Below the pieces are notes generated by a model. It made no database searches. It saw only the letters and a program-made list of their open reading frames with translations, and was not told the DNA's origin. 64,000 bases of DNA from Ryuthela nishihirai. Lineage: Eukaryota > Arthropoda > Arachnida > Araneae > Heptathelidae. Shown here piece by piece: positions 33,693 through 44,391 of the stretch (within the stretch, counting starts at the first letter, position 1; each line of letters starts with the position of its first letter). The stretch spans positions 27,636,201 through 27,700,200 of the forward strand of contig JAWZYU010000028.1 of NCBI GenBank assembly GCA_038380435.1. Reading direction: 5' to 3'. The position numbers and the translations under genes were made by a program.

Positions 33693-33915
33693 AAGAGGTA
33701 CTGATTGATTTCTAGCACATATATACGTACGTAAAGAGCCATGTAGGGGAGGGGAGAGGTCCATGGCCTCCTTTCCTTTCCAAATGTTAGTAAGGGCAAT
33801 ATGGGTAAAAAAATATTGAGCTTATTTATATTTCATTCATTTTTAAAGTAATTTTTTTAAAGAGCTGTAAAGATGAGGGGGAAATGTTATACTACATTGC
33901 AAATCCAGTCCCGTG

Positions 33916-33945
33916 CCCCCCCCCCCCCACCACCACCACCTCTCG
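33916..33945. repeat. Poly-C followed by (CCA)n
   Basis: A run of about 13 cytosines leads into ACCACCACCACC. It is one of several long C/G homopolymers in the window. Confidence 0.85.
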
Positions 33946-34039
33946 CCACTAATACATTTTCTCGGCCCGAAAGTGTTTCTTGCCCTCTCCCTTTTCCCTT
34001 TGATTTTTTTTACACACAAACTGCTTACATATATACATA

Positions 34040-34204
34040 CATAAAACCTCAAGCAATCATGAGCTACGGAAATCCAACCAGATTGTGCAATTTAATCCTC
34101 CATACAGGTATATTCTGAGCTAAGTTGTTGTAATTGGACACTGAAGGTCAATTCTAAAAAGGTTTTGTTTAACATTGTCTACCCATTGCATTCTACATCC
34201 CCCT
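34040..34204 (-). repeat. RTE 3' remnant, left part, split by the 34205 element
   Basis: AAGCAATCATGAGCTACGG, GATTGTGCAATTTAATCCTC and GTTTAACATTGTCTACCCA align with the complement of the RTE 3' end. The alignment resumes at 40989-41106 (ACATTGTTCATAATACTATTC, GACAACATGGAGAAATC). The 6.8-kb element therefore entered an existing RTE copy. Confidence 0.75.
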
Positions 34205-34439
34205 CAGTAGTGGTGTCACAGATTAGCATAATTGATATTTCCTGTATGACGTCACCGGCCCCTTCCGGTCACGTGATATGACGTCACCGACCATGCCCCC
34301 TTATTAATACCAATAATTAATAATTGATTAATAATTAATATTTCATAATTAACTAATCCCCTTTATTAAAAAAAACCGTGGCGCCATCTAGTGTATATTA
34401 TGAGTACTATATTTAGAAAAGCTCTCTATTTTAACTGAA

Positions 34440-34900
34440 ATTATTCCCAATTTTTGCCTCACGCCTCTATTAAAAATCCCCCTTATCAAAAGTTCCATCC
34501 CCCTCATTAAAAAACCCCCTTATCAAAAGTTCCGCCCCCTTTATTAAAAGCCCTATCAAAACTACCCCCTGGTTGACACACCTGTACTTTTAAGCCCCCT
34601 TCTTTAAAGACCCCCTGGTTCACTCACCTGTATTTTTAAATCCCCCTTATCAAAAGTTCCGCCCCCATTCATAAAAAACCTACGTGTATTTTTTAAGCCT
34701 CTCTTTAAAGAACCGCTGGTTGACCCACCTGCATTTTTTAAGCCCCTCTGAAAAGTCACCTGAAAAGCCCCACGATTTTTGGTGGTGCCATCTAGTGTAT
34801 ACTTTAGTAAGATTTTAACCGAAACTATTCCCAATTTATTAATCCGCCTCATTAAAAAAACCCTTATCGACAGTTCCGCCCGCCCCCCCCTTTAAGGACT
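34440..34900. repeat. Short direct repeats in the left arm of the 34205 element
   Basis: Words such as CCCCCTTATCAAAAGTTCC, CATTAAAAAACCCCC and GACCCCCTGGTTGACACACC recur four or more times. The same series occurs inverted at about 40220-40740. Confidence 0.75.
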
Positions 34901-36267
34901 ATCCCGCAGAAACTGTTTTAAAAGACTGTCCACAGAAAATGAAATGAAAAAATGCTCTTGGGTAAAAATAAATAAATTAATAAAAGGAAAACGGCGGAAA
35001 AAAAATCTTTGTTTTAAAAACAAAATTATTCGTAATTATGAAAAATATTGAGGGGTAATATGGTCTGGTGATCTGTATGGGTGACATAAAAGACCCGCTT
35101 TAGAACACGCACCAAGCGTTCTGTACCTCACCCCTACTATGGACCACGTTTTGTTCAAGGATGAATCTTGGATCACGTCACCCCCTTTATGATAGGTCAG
35201 CTATTTGTTTCAATGTACCCCGTCGGAAGAAGAAAAGCCATTTTGAAATTACGCGACCCTAAACTTCCAAGAGTTGAGCTTCTCTTATTAAAATTAGTTT
35301 CCATCGGGTTGAAGGATGTTGTCATCAGATATTTGTCTTCACACATATTCTGCACTTTCCACGTCAGGACTTGTTTTGGAACGATAAAGTGGTTTTACGT
35401 TAAATTCTTATCTCTGCCATGTCTCAATTAATTACTCTCCGTAAGTATATCCGTTACGCGACATGGTTTAAAACTTTTTATTCCTAATACTTATTGCTGT
35501 TGTATCCTCAGTACATGATGCAAAATATTACTCGTTCGTAGGAAGTAACGCTATGCAGTAACAGTAGATAACAATTTCTTCCGCCGAAGAAAACTCAGCT
35601 AATTTTTTGGAAGTAATAATTTTTTTAAAAAAATCCACAATTCTAAATGCTCTCACAGTTTTTAAAAATCATCTTTTCCACCGTTTACAGGCGAACGTGT
35701 GATCCAATGACTCATCACGCTGAGGAAATTTTATTTCGCGTTGCGACCTCTCGCTAGTACACTTGTGTGCATTACGCTTTACAACGTCAGTTGTTTCATC
35801 GGATAAAAAATAATTCCGTAAAAAATTTTTGTACGTGGTTGAACGTTATAGAAAATAAGCAGTGCTAAAAGTAGAAAACAATTCATACGTTGCGGGTACC
35901 CTTGCGTTTCTGTTTACGGTGTGTAAAACATCTAACTTTCGTTCTACATCCAAGTCCAACATGAATGTATGTTAATGGTGCAGGGGATATTAGTTTTAAC
36001 AAATACACTCATACACTAAGCTACTATAAAAAATAATACATTTAATAAGTCTCACTCGATCGATATACTGATAAAAACTCTCAACTTATCTGGGCTAATC
36101 CACCGAAATTTTATTTGCAGCTGGACTGATAGTCAAAATTTAGCAAATACTTCAGAGATTATATCAGTATATCTATGGAACAACCTACATGAGAAAGCTT
36201 CTTTGATTCGGCAACATAAAAATCGGCCTAACTTAAAATTTTCAGGAATAATTTAAAAAGTACAAAC

Positions 36268-36347
36268 CTCAACAATAAGTTGTGGATACTTATTACTGTT
36301 CAGTGACACCGGTGAAAACGAATTTTTCTCTTGTGCAGAAAAGCGAA
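36268..36347 (-). CDS. Possible ENaC exon (doubtful), within the 34205 element
   Basis: The minus strand reads FSAQEKNSFSPVSLNSNKYP then QLIVE, ending in phase 0 before GTTTGT, which is exactly the phase the micro-exon at 21126 needs. ENaC proteins often have an S-x-S-x-x-(W/Y)P pattern at this distance before TM2. Against it: the donor is weak, the 5' boundary is not fixed (three AG choices at 36328-36349), and the segment lies inside DNA that seems to have been inserted into an RTE remnant. I consider it more likely coincidence than exon. Confidence 0.2.
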
Positions 36348-37203
36348 CTGATATACCTTTCATGGAAATGCTTGGTTAACGATCGCGACTAATGAATTTT
36401 TTCCCGCAGACGACCCAACCATGACACGGACCTGGTGAATTGTGTGCTTAATTTTCAGAGTCATCCCACGTAAAATGGATATAAGTGACAGACAAAAAAA
36501 ATGTCTTTACAAACTAAGAGTCACTCTGTGTGAAACATCCCAAGTCCAGAAATACCCTTCTTAAAAATAGGAAATTCCCTCCACACATGCTCCTACTTCT
36601 TGGCGCTTAATTCGAAGAAATGGCAGGGAGACGAGCGTGCACACAAACAGCCAGTCCAACCGGTGAAAACTCAAAGGTCATGTGACACTGACCTATGGAA
36701 CACCCCATCAATGCGAAAACAGATATGCTACTGTTTATCTAAATCCTATACTTATGGGAAGAGCTGCTGCTCCATGAGTTTTATCTTCCTCAACTCTATT
36801 GACAAAGTGAAATAATTATTCGTTTCATGACGAAATGCCACACTTTATCGGATAGTCAACGGAAGCTCCCGTCTTATCTTCAGGGGAATCTTTTTGGCTT
36901 AAGGACACAGCAGTTTACTGCGTGCAAAAACTCCAATCGGTCAGCTGATTTTAAAATGCACCTCTTATACTGTTCATCACAACTAAAGAAAGTAGGTATC
37001 AACAAAAATAAAGTTTAATTCTGCTGTGTAATCCTATCAAGATCACAATGGATGTTTTACATATAAAATTTAAGACTTCCTCTTTTCTGACATCTTATTC
37101 ACTAAACGTGCTCATCAAAGTCGCTATCTACAAAAGATACTTCTCAACAGATGCTAATGACTCATCATTACACAGACAAACTACCTAACTGGTTCAGATA
37201 TTA

Positions 37204-39094
37204 TGCAAGCATTTAGAATGAAAGACAAACTGATTGCAAGTTTGCTTATTAAAGCTTCAATGTCATACATTCTTAGAGATAAACTAACTCATTATATACC
37301 TTAATCTTCAGATGCATGTTTCTCCATAAAATCTTAAACTCTCAATATCTATTCTTTGCATTTTCTCATATATCTCGCAAGATAATTAAAGTAACTTGCT
37401 CAAAAGAACACAATCAATCACTGATTCATCTTCCATATAAGTATATTTACTTTGTAATAAACCATAATTTAACAACCAAAGTAGGTAAATCGCAAGCATC
37501 ATCTGAGTCAGATTATTATTTTTTCCATATATCTAGACTTGCTGATTCTTTACGTTGAAAATCTCACAATAGCCTGAAATGGACACTATTCAGTACTTTA
37601 CCCACGATACAGAATCAGATATAAGTTATGATAGCCAATAGATTAAAATCTATCTATCCCATAAACCATATCCATAGCACGCTTGGCTTCTAATCTAAGA
37701 AACCTAGAGATCGAGATCCATGGTAAGACATGAGTGTTGTTTTTCTACTGAGCACATTCTACTGGGTCGTATAAAACTGAAAGGATCTTGTAACCGTTAT
37801 GACAAATAGTTGCTTAAGGCCATATTTATTTTTAAAGCAAAGATACACTGATTTCGAACTCACTATGATTCTTACACGCAATCAATAGAGATTAGTACTA
37901 AGGATGTCTATATTTTCGGTTCCGTTGTCATGCTCTTTTCAGGGTTCTGTGTATATTTCTTTCCCTACTATATTTCAATAAGCGTATAAGTAAACTGCGT
38001 GTATAAGGGCGAAGGTGGTTATTTTTCGCTGCAAGCATACGTTTTTCGACAATGATATGTATTCGTATACGTGTTTCACTACACGAGGAAATCTAACCCG
38101 CACATTTCATGTCTAAGTAAGAATCGGTTTAGTTATTTTTCCTGCATGAGAATATATATTTCTATACTAGTGTGGAATTCTTAGAACAATTATGTAAGCA
38201 CACTATGTTTTATAAGTTTGAAAGTGGTTGTTTTTCCTGCAAGGACACGTTTTTTAAAAATGTTATGTATTCACATACGTGTTTCACTACGTGCGTAAAT
38301 CTTAACATGCATATTTCGTGTTTAGGCAAGAGTGGGTTTAGTAATTTTTCCCGCATTAGAATGCATGTTTCTTTACGTTCGAAACTTTTTTTCCTGTTTA
38401 TTACAAATATGTGCATGTGCGAAATACAGTAGTAACAATAGTTTAACCACAAGTATTAATTTTTTAAGTAGTAGGGTGTTAATGTCACAATTTCGTTTCT
38501 TACAACATCGTTAATTTCTAGTGAGATGCAAGTCACCAATGCTATTTTTCCTGCAAACAATCACTTTTTGTGCAAGCATGTGAATATTACATGTAACTTT
38601 TCAGTTGTATGTGAATCAAATATTCACTTTTCTGATCAAGGGTGAAATCCACACACTGTGTATAACATTTGTTAGTGTGAACCAGTTTGGATAATTTTCA
38701 TGCAAGCGCCTTACGTGCGAGACCTACTTATGTTTTTCGAAGCGATGGAACTTGTACGTGTGAAATTAGGTTTTTGCACGAGTTTCGAAGCAGCATTTTT
38801 TGTTCAAAAAGTGGTTATGCAAAATATTTCATCACTGATCTTAACTTGAATATTCATATTTTAGTAGGTGTAAGGATTTTTCTTCAACTCGTTTGAATAT
38901 TTTTTTTTAATACGAATGTCTTACGTTACGTCTTACGTTACGTTTTCTGTCAGACGTCTCGTAATGAACAAAACGTGTGTGTTTTTGTTAATACAGAAGA
39001 TTACATACAACCGAGAATTTTTCAAACTTAGAATAACACAATATCCTGATGCCGAGAATTTTTCAAACTTAGAATAACACAATATCATGATGCG
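37204..39094. other. Centre of the 34205 element with zinc-finger-like decayed repeats
   Basis: In plus-strand frames, stretches such as TCFTTRGNLTRTFHV (about 38070), TCFTTCVNLNMHISCLGKSG (about 38275) and FCSKSGYAKYF (about 38790) resemble worn C2H2 zinc-finger units. Frames are broken and the spacing is irregular. It may be a captured or decayed zinc-finger gene. A SINE-B-like remnant (GCACGCTTGGCTTCTAATC, GAGATCCATGGTAAGACATG) lies at about 37670-37790. Confidence 0.3.
38998..39085. repeat. 41-bp direct duplication
   Basis: GAGAATTTTTCAAACTTAG plus ATAACACAATATC occurs twice in succession. Confidence 0.8.
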
Positions 39095-39380
39095 TTAAAA
39101 CGAGACGGAAGGATACCAACAAGTGAACATGGTCTACGAAGAGTGAAATCCTTGTTGTTTCGCGAAAGGGGTGATAAAACGTAATACCCCTGAAAGAAAG
39201 ACAAAATCCTTGTACCATAAAAGGCTCGCCCGCACTCGTTTTTGATTATTTCGAGTTTTCGTTTTTGATTTCCCTTTTCAGATTATTGCATGTTTTATCA
39301 TCCTTCGCCCCTTGCACGAAACAACAAGGATTTCACTCGTCGTAGACCATGTTCACTTGTTAGCATCCTTCCGTCTACAT
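39095..39380. repeat. Foldback (80-bp arms) at the inner edge of the right arm
   Basis: GACGGAAGGATACCAACAAG and TGAACATGGTCTACGAAGAG at 39105 are reverse-complemented at about 39335-39375. The loop is about 120 bases. It abuts the long inverted arm of the 34205 element. Confidence 0.8.
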
Positions 39381-40988
39381 AGTATCTGAACCAGTTAGGT
39401 AGTTTGTCTGTGTAATGATGAGTCATTAGCGTCTGTTGTGAAGTATCTTTTGTAGATAGCGACTTTGACGAGCACGTTTAGTGAATAAGATATCAGAAAA
39501 GAGGAAGTCTTAAATTTTATGTTTAAAACATCCATTGTGATCTTGAGAGGATTACACAGCAGAATTAAATTTTATTTTTGTTGATACATACTTTCTTTAA
39601 TTGTGATGAACAGTAATAAGAGTGCATTTTAAAATCAGCTGACCGATTTGAGTTTTTGCACGCAGTAAACTGCTGTGTCCTTAAGCCAAAAAAGATTCCC
39701 CTGAAGATAAGACGGGAGCTTCCGTTGACATATCCGATAAAGTGAGGCATTTCGTCGTGAAAAGATAATTATTTCACTTTGCAATTCATTAATTAATTAT
39801 TTGTAATTAACACTAATTTTAATAAGAGAAGCTCAACTCTTGGAAGTTTAGGGGCGCGTAATTTCAAAATGGCTTGTCTTCTTCCGACGGGGTACATTGA
39901 AACAAATAGCTGACCTATCATAAAGGGGGTGACGTGATCCAAGATTCATCCTTGAACAAAACGTGGTCCATAGTAGGGGTGAGGTACAGAACGCTTGTTG
40001 CGTGTTCTAAAGCGGGTCTTTTATGTCACCCATACAGGTCACCAGACCATGTTACCCCTCAATATTTTTCATAATTACGAATAATTTGTTTTTAAAACAA
40101 AGATTATTTTTCCGCCGTTTTCCTTTTATTAATTTATTTATTTTTACCCAATAACATTTTTTCATTTCATTTTCTACGGGACAGTCTTTTAAAACAGTTT
40201 CTGCGGGATAGTCCTTAAAGGGGGGGGCGGAACTTTCGAAAAGGGTTCTTTTTAATGAGGCGGATTAAAAATTGGGAATAATTATGGTTAATATCTTACT
40301 ACAGTATACACTAGATGACGCCACCAAAAATCGTGGGGCTTTTCAGGTGAATTTTCAGAGGGGCTTAAAAAATGCAGGTGGGTCAACCAGTGGTTCTTTA
40401 AAGAGAGGCTTAAAAAATACACGTAGTTTTTTTAATGAATGGGGGCAGAACTTTTGATAAGGGGGATTTAAAAATACAGGTGCTGGTAGTGCACCAAGCT
40501 CGTAATCTACATTTCTCAGGTTCTCACATGGGGTTCAACATGGGGTTCAACATTTCTCAGATTCTCACATGGGTTCAACCAGGGGGTCTTTAAAGAAGGG
40601 GGCTTAAAAATACAGGTGTGTCAAAGAGGGGGTAGTTTTGATAGGGCTTTTAATAAAGGGGCGGAACTTTTGATAAGGGGTTTTCTTAATGAGGGGGATG
40701 GAACTTTTAATAAGGGGGTTTTTTAATAGAGGCGTGAGTCAAAAATTGGGAATAATTTCAGTTAAAAGAGAGGGCTTTTCTAAATATAGTACTCATAATA
40801 TACACTAGATGGCGCCACGGGTTTTTAATAAAGGGATTAATTATTAATGAAATATTAATTATCAATCAATTATTAATTATGAATATTATTAAGGGGACAT
40901 TGTCGGTGATGCCATATCACGTGACCGGAAGGGGCCGGTGACGTCATACTGGAAGTATCAATTATGCTATTCTGTGACACCACTACTG

Positions 40989-41106
40989 ACTTCTTATTAT
41001 GAGTCCTTTTGGTACATTGTTCATAATACTATTCACTATTTAGTAGGTCAACATTAAGACAACATGGAGAAATCAACACAGTCACTCCATAATTAGGATG
41101 CTACTT
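40989..41106 (-). repeat. RTE 3' remnant, right part
   Basis: Continuation of 34040-34204. TTCATAATACTATTC and GACAACATGGAGAAATC match the complement of the RTE C-terminal region (compare 58140-58210). Confidence 0.7.
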
Positions 41107-41110
41107 AATA

Positions 41111-41467
41111 GTGGGATGGCTCAGTCGTTAGCGCACCAGGCTCGTAATCTAAAGTTCCCAGTTTCTAGTCCCATTTGGGCCAGTATTGAGATTTATCTCC
41201 ACAAAATTCCTCAGCATTCCCCCTGTCAGTAGTGGACACCCATTGAATTGGAAAGACCGCCATCTATCGGATGGAATGTTAAGCTGTGTCACTGTGTGCA
41301 GGAAAGCCATATCCTGTGACCTTTAAAGAACACGCTGGATGACCTTGACGGTAGTCTCTCATCTGTCTCCTAACAGTTGTCCAGTGGGTTTCCTTCTCTG
41401 AGCACTCGATGTTCCTATGGCCTTGCCATATAGTTCATTGTGCACAAAAAAGTGGCTCTCAGAGCCT
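41111..41467 (+). repeat. SINE-A, diverged, fused to a satellite array
   Basis: The full motif order is present but many positions are changed (B box GTTTCTAGTCCC). Its last bases (CTCTCAGAG) run straight into the first monomer of the 62-bp array, whose sequence is the complement of a SINE-A head. Confidence 0.75.
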
Positions 41468-42419
41468 GGTGCACTACCAACCTAATCTATCCCCTCCACG
41501 TGAACTTGAGAAATTTAGATTAAGAGCCTGGTACACTACCAGCATAGCTACCCCCTCCACCTGAACCTGAGAAATGTAGATTACGAGCCTGGTGCACTAC
41601 CAGCAGAGTCTACCCCCTCCACGTGAAACTGAGAAATGCATATTACGAGCCTGGTGCACTACCAGCAGAGTCTACCCCCTCCACGTGAACCTGAGAAATG
41701 TAGATTACGATCCTGGTGCACTACCAGCAGAGTCTACCCCTCCACGTGAACCTGAGAAATGTAGATTACGAGCCTGGTGCACTACCAGCAGAGTCTACCC
41801 CCTCCACGTGAACCTGAGAAATGTAGATTACGAGCCTGGTGCACTACCAGCAGAGTCTACCCCCTCCACGTGAAACTGAGAAATGCAGATTACGAGCCTG
41901 GTGCACTACCAGCATAGTCTATCCGCTCCACGTGAACCTGAGAAATGTAGATTATGAGCCTGTTGCACTACCAGCAGAGTCTATCCCCTCCACTTGAACC
42001 TGAGAAATGTAGATTACGAACCTGGTGCACTACCAGCAGAGTCTATCCCCTCCACGTGAAACTGAGAAATGCATATTACGAGCCTGGTGCACTACCAGCA
42101 GAGTCTACCCCCTCCACGTGAATCTGAGAAATGTAGATTACGAGCCTGTTGCACTACCAGCAGAGTCTATCCCCTCCACTTGAACCTGAGAAATGTAGAT
42201 TACGAGCCTGGTGCACTACCAGCAGAATCTACCCCCTCCATGTGAAACTGAGAAATGCATATTACGAGCCTGGTGCACTACCAGCAGAGTCTACCCCTCC
42301 ACGTGAACCTGAGAAATGTAGATTACGAGCCTGGTGCATTACCAGCATAGTCTATCCGCTCCACGTGAACCTGAGAAATGCATATTAAGACTATCAGCAA
42401 AGTCAACCCCCTCCACTTG
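41462..42419 (-). repeat. 62-bp satellite derived from the SINE-A tRNA head, block 1
   Basis: About 15 tandem monomers carry ATTACGAGCCTGGTGCACTA, CCAGCAGAGTCTACCCCCTC and CACGTGAACCTGAGAAATG. The core matches the complement of the SINE-A head (AACCTGGGAACTGCAGATTA, CGAGCCTGGTGCGCTACCGA). Alternating variants (AATGTAGATT versus AATGCATATT; CCACGTGAA versus CCACTTGAA) suggest duplication of multi-monomer blocks. The open frames across it are by-products of a period near 62 and do not look like protein-coding sequence. Confidence 0.9.
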
Positions 42420-43300
42420 AATTATTCGACCCTATAATTTCAGTTACCGCTGTTTTAGTTAAGAGTATTTCAATTTTTTGAAAACTCAAAAAACGATTCT
42501 CAGTCCATTTTGAAATTTTTGTTAAATTACGGATCAAAAATAGAGTTGCTTATTCTGAGAAATGCAGATTACGAGCGTGGTGCACTACCAAAATAGTCTA
42601 CCCCTCCACTTGAACCTGATAAATGCAGATTATAAGTCTGGTGCACTACCAGCAGAGTCTACCCCCTCCACCTGAACCTAAGAAATGCAGATTATGAGCC
42701 TGTTGCACTACCAGCATAGTCTACCCCCTCCACGTGAACTTGAGAAATTTAGATTAAGAGCCTGATGCACTACCAGCAGAATCTACCCCCTCCACCTGAA
42801 CCAGAGAAATAGAGATTACGAACCTGGTGCACTATCAGCAGAGTCTACCCCCTCTACTTGAACCTGAGAAATGCAGATTACGAGTTTGGTGCACTATCGG
42901 CAGAGACTATCCCATTCCCTTCAACGTTAAAACTGTAGATTACGAGTCTGGTGTACTTACACCACTGCAAACCTCGCCCTGACTCTATGAGAGAGTAATG
43001 CTCATTTTTTTTAGTTCATTTTAATCCCATGAACAATTTCCGCATTAGCTCTTAATATTCTTTTGTTCTCTGCTGTACTAATGTGCAGTGACGTCATTTT
43101 AACCACTGAATTATTGTTTTGCAAAACGTTCAAAATATTTATGGATTAACTTCAATAGTAGCACTCAAGCAATTGATCAGAATAAGCAACACTATTTTTG
43201 ATCCGTAATTTAACAAAATTTTCAAAATGGACTGAGAATCGTTTTTTGAGTTTTCAAAAAATCGAAATATTCTTAACTAAAATTATAGGGTCGAATAATT
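42420..43300. mobile_element. Foldback element enclosing satellite block 2
   Basis: Left arm 42420-42558 (AATTATTCGACCCTATAATT ... GTTGCTTATTCTGA) and right arm 43177-43300 are reverse complements. Between them lie six or seven more 62-bp monomers (about 42558-42960) and about 215 bases of other sequence. No coding capacity. It either inserted into the array or carries monomers as cargo. Confidence 0.78.
42559..42962 (-). repeat. 62-bp SINE-derived satellite, block 2
   Basis: Monomers here are more diverged from each other than in block 1 (GAGTTTGGTGCACTATCGGC, GAGCGTGGTGCACTACCAAA), as expected of an older or unhomogenised edge. Confidence 0.85.
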
Positions 43301-44389
43301 AAAAGTATACCCGTTTTGGGAAACAATGCATTTTTCCTTGTTTTATCTTCGACTCTGTGGAATTTATTCATTTATTTATTTGTTTATTTGATGTATTTGG
43401 TGTTTATAAAACAAATAACAAGTGCATAATAAAAAATAAGAAATATTTAAATTATTCCCACCAAATATACCTATTCATATTATTTTACATAGACAATCAT
43501 CTCTAGATTATTCAGGGTTGGATCAACCGGTTTGGGGTTAACCATGATAAAAAATAATAATAGACTTTGCATGTGCAACTTTCGATCGTTATTCAAGCGA
43601 GTTAGTTTTATTTTCTTTTACTAATGAACTTGCATTTTTCTTGCACTATTGGTTGACGTCTGTAGAATGGTAAATGTGTTTATAAATATTGAATCTGATT
43701 TTAATAAATAATTTCACATTAAAATCGTTTTGTATCACGTGTCGACAAGTTTTCTTTGGCTCTGATGAGATTTAACTTGAAACTTAAATATCGCAAGTTT
43801 CGCTCAGATGAGATTTAACTTGAAACTTAAATATCGCAAGGATAGAGAGAACATCAACACTGACACTATGTGAAGACTTCCAACACTTTAAAGGGGAGAT
43901 TTAACTGTTCTAGTATTGGGGGGGGGGGGGGGGTGCGCCAAAAACACCACTGCAGACAGATCAAAGCAAGTAATCTGACTTGAGACTAAGGAGGATGTGT
44001 TAATATACAAACATCTCTGCTTGGGGAAACTGGCTAAAAGAAATATATTGATGATAGCATAAGCTTTTTTTAATAGGCTAATATATATTTTTTTGTTCTC
44101 GTACAATTATGCAACTAGATGAACTAAGAGAAGACTTTGTCGTACATAACTTGTTGAATAGAACAGTGCTTGAAAAAGAAAGAGAACTTGACTAAAATTA
44201 GGCTTTCAAAGATGGACCTGTGAACTTAACAGGTCAGTAGAGCTGACCAGTGAATATTATTGGAGAGGACACAATGCCAAGATCTCTTATTTATTTGAGA
44301 GAATCTGTCAGCAGAATAAATGACTTTACTGTACCTTATTTCACCCGTACCCGTAGAAAAGAATCCATTTATTCCGTATCTCTCGGATA
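43301..44389. other. No gene; 42-bp duplication and poly-G tract
   Basis: GATGAGATTTAACTTGAAAC plus TTAAATATCGCAAG occurs twice at about 43765-43840. A run of about 15 guanines lies at 43918-43932. The rest is AT-rich and unrecognised. Confidence 0.55.
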
Positions 44390-44391
44390 TA

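Larger units (their letters stand above)
34205..40988. mobile_element. Unclassified 6.8-kb element with long inverted arms
   Basis: The ends are reverse complements from the first base (CAGTAGTGGTGTCACAGA). The outer arm 34205-35300 pairs with 39812-40988, and the inner arm 36801-37203 pairs with 39381-39782. The left side carries 1.5 kb (35301-36800) that is absent from the right arm, where only about 30 AT-rich bases take its place. The centre is 37204-39380. Subterminal regions carry GCCCCTTCCGGTCACGTG and TGACGTCA motifs and many CCCCCTTATCAAAAGTTCC-like direct repeats. No transposase, polymerase or capsid gene was recognised, and there is no clear target duplication. It could be a non-autonomous giant foldback, a decayed Polinton-like element or a new family; the sequence does not decide. 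Confidence 0.8.

Noticed and set aside
34205..40988. Calling the long-arm element a Polinton/Maverick
   Set aside because: Long inverted ends fit, but no polymerase, integrase, protease or capsid sequence was read and no 6-bp target duplication was found.
41592..42388. Open frames with repetitive peptides across the 62-bp array
   Set aside because: The repeating protein is a by-product of a tandem DNA repeat derived from a SINE head. No start context, splice sites or selection pattern were seen.
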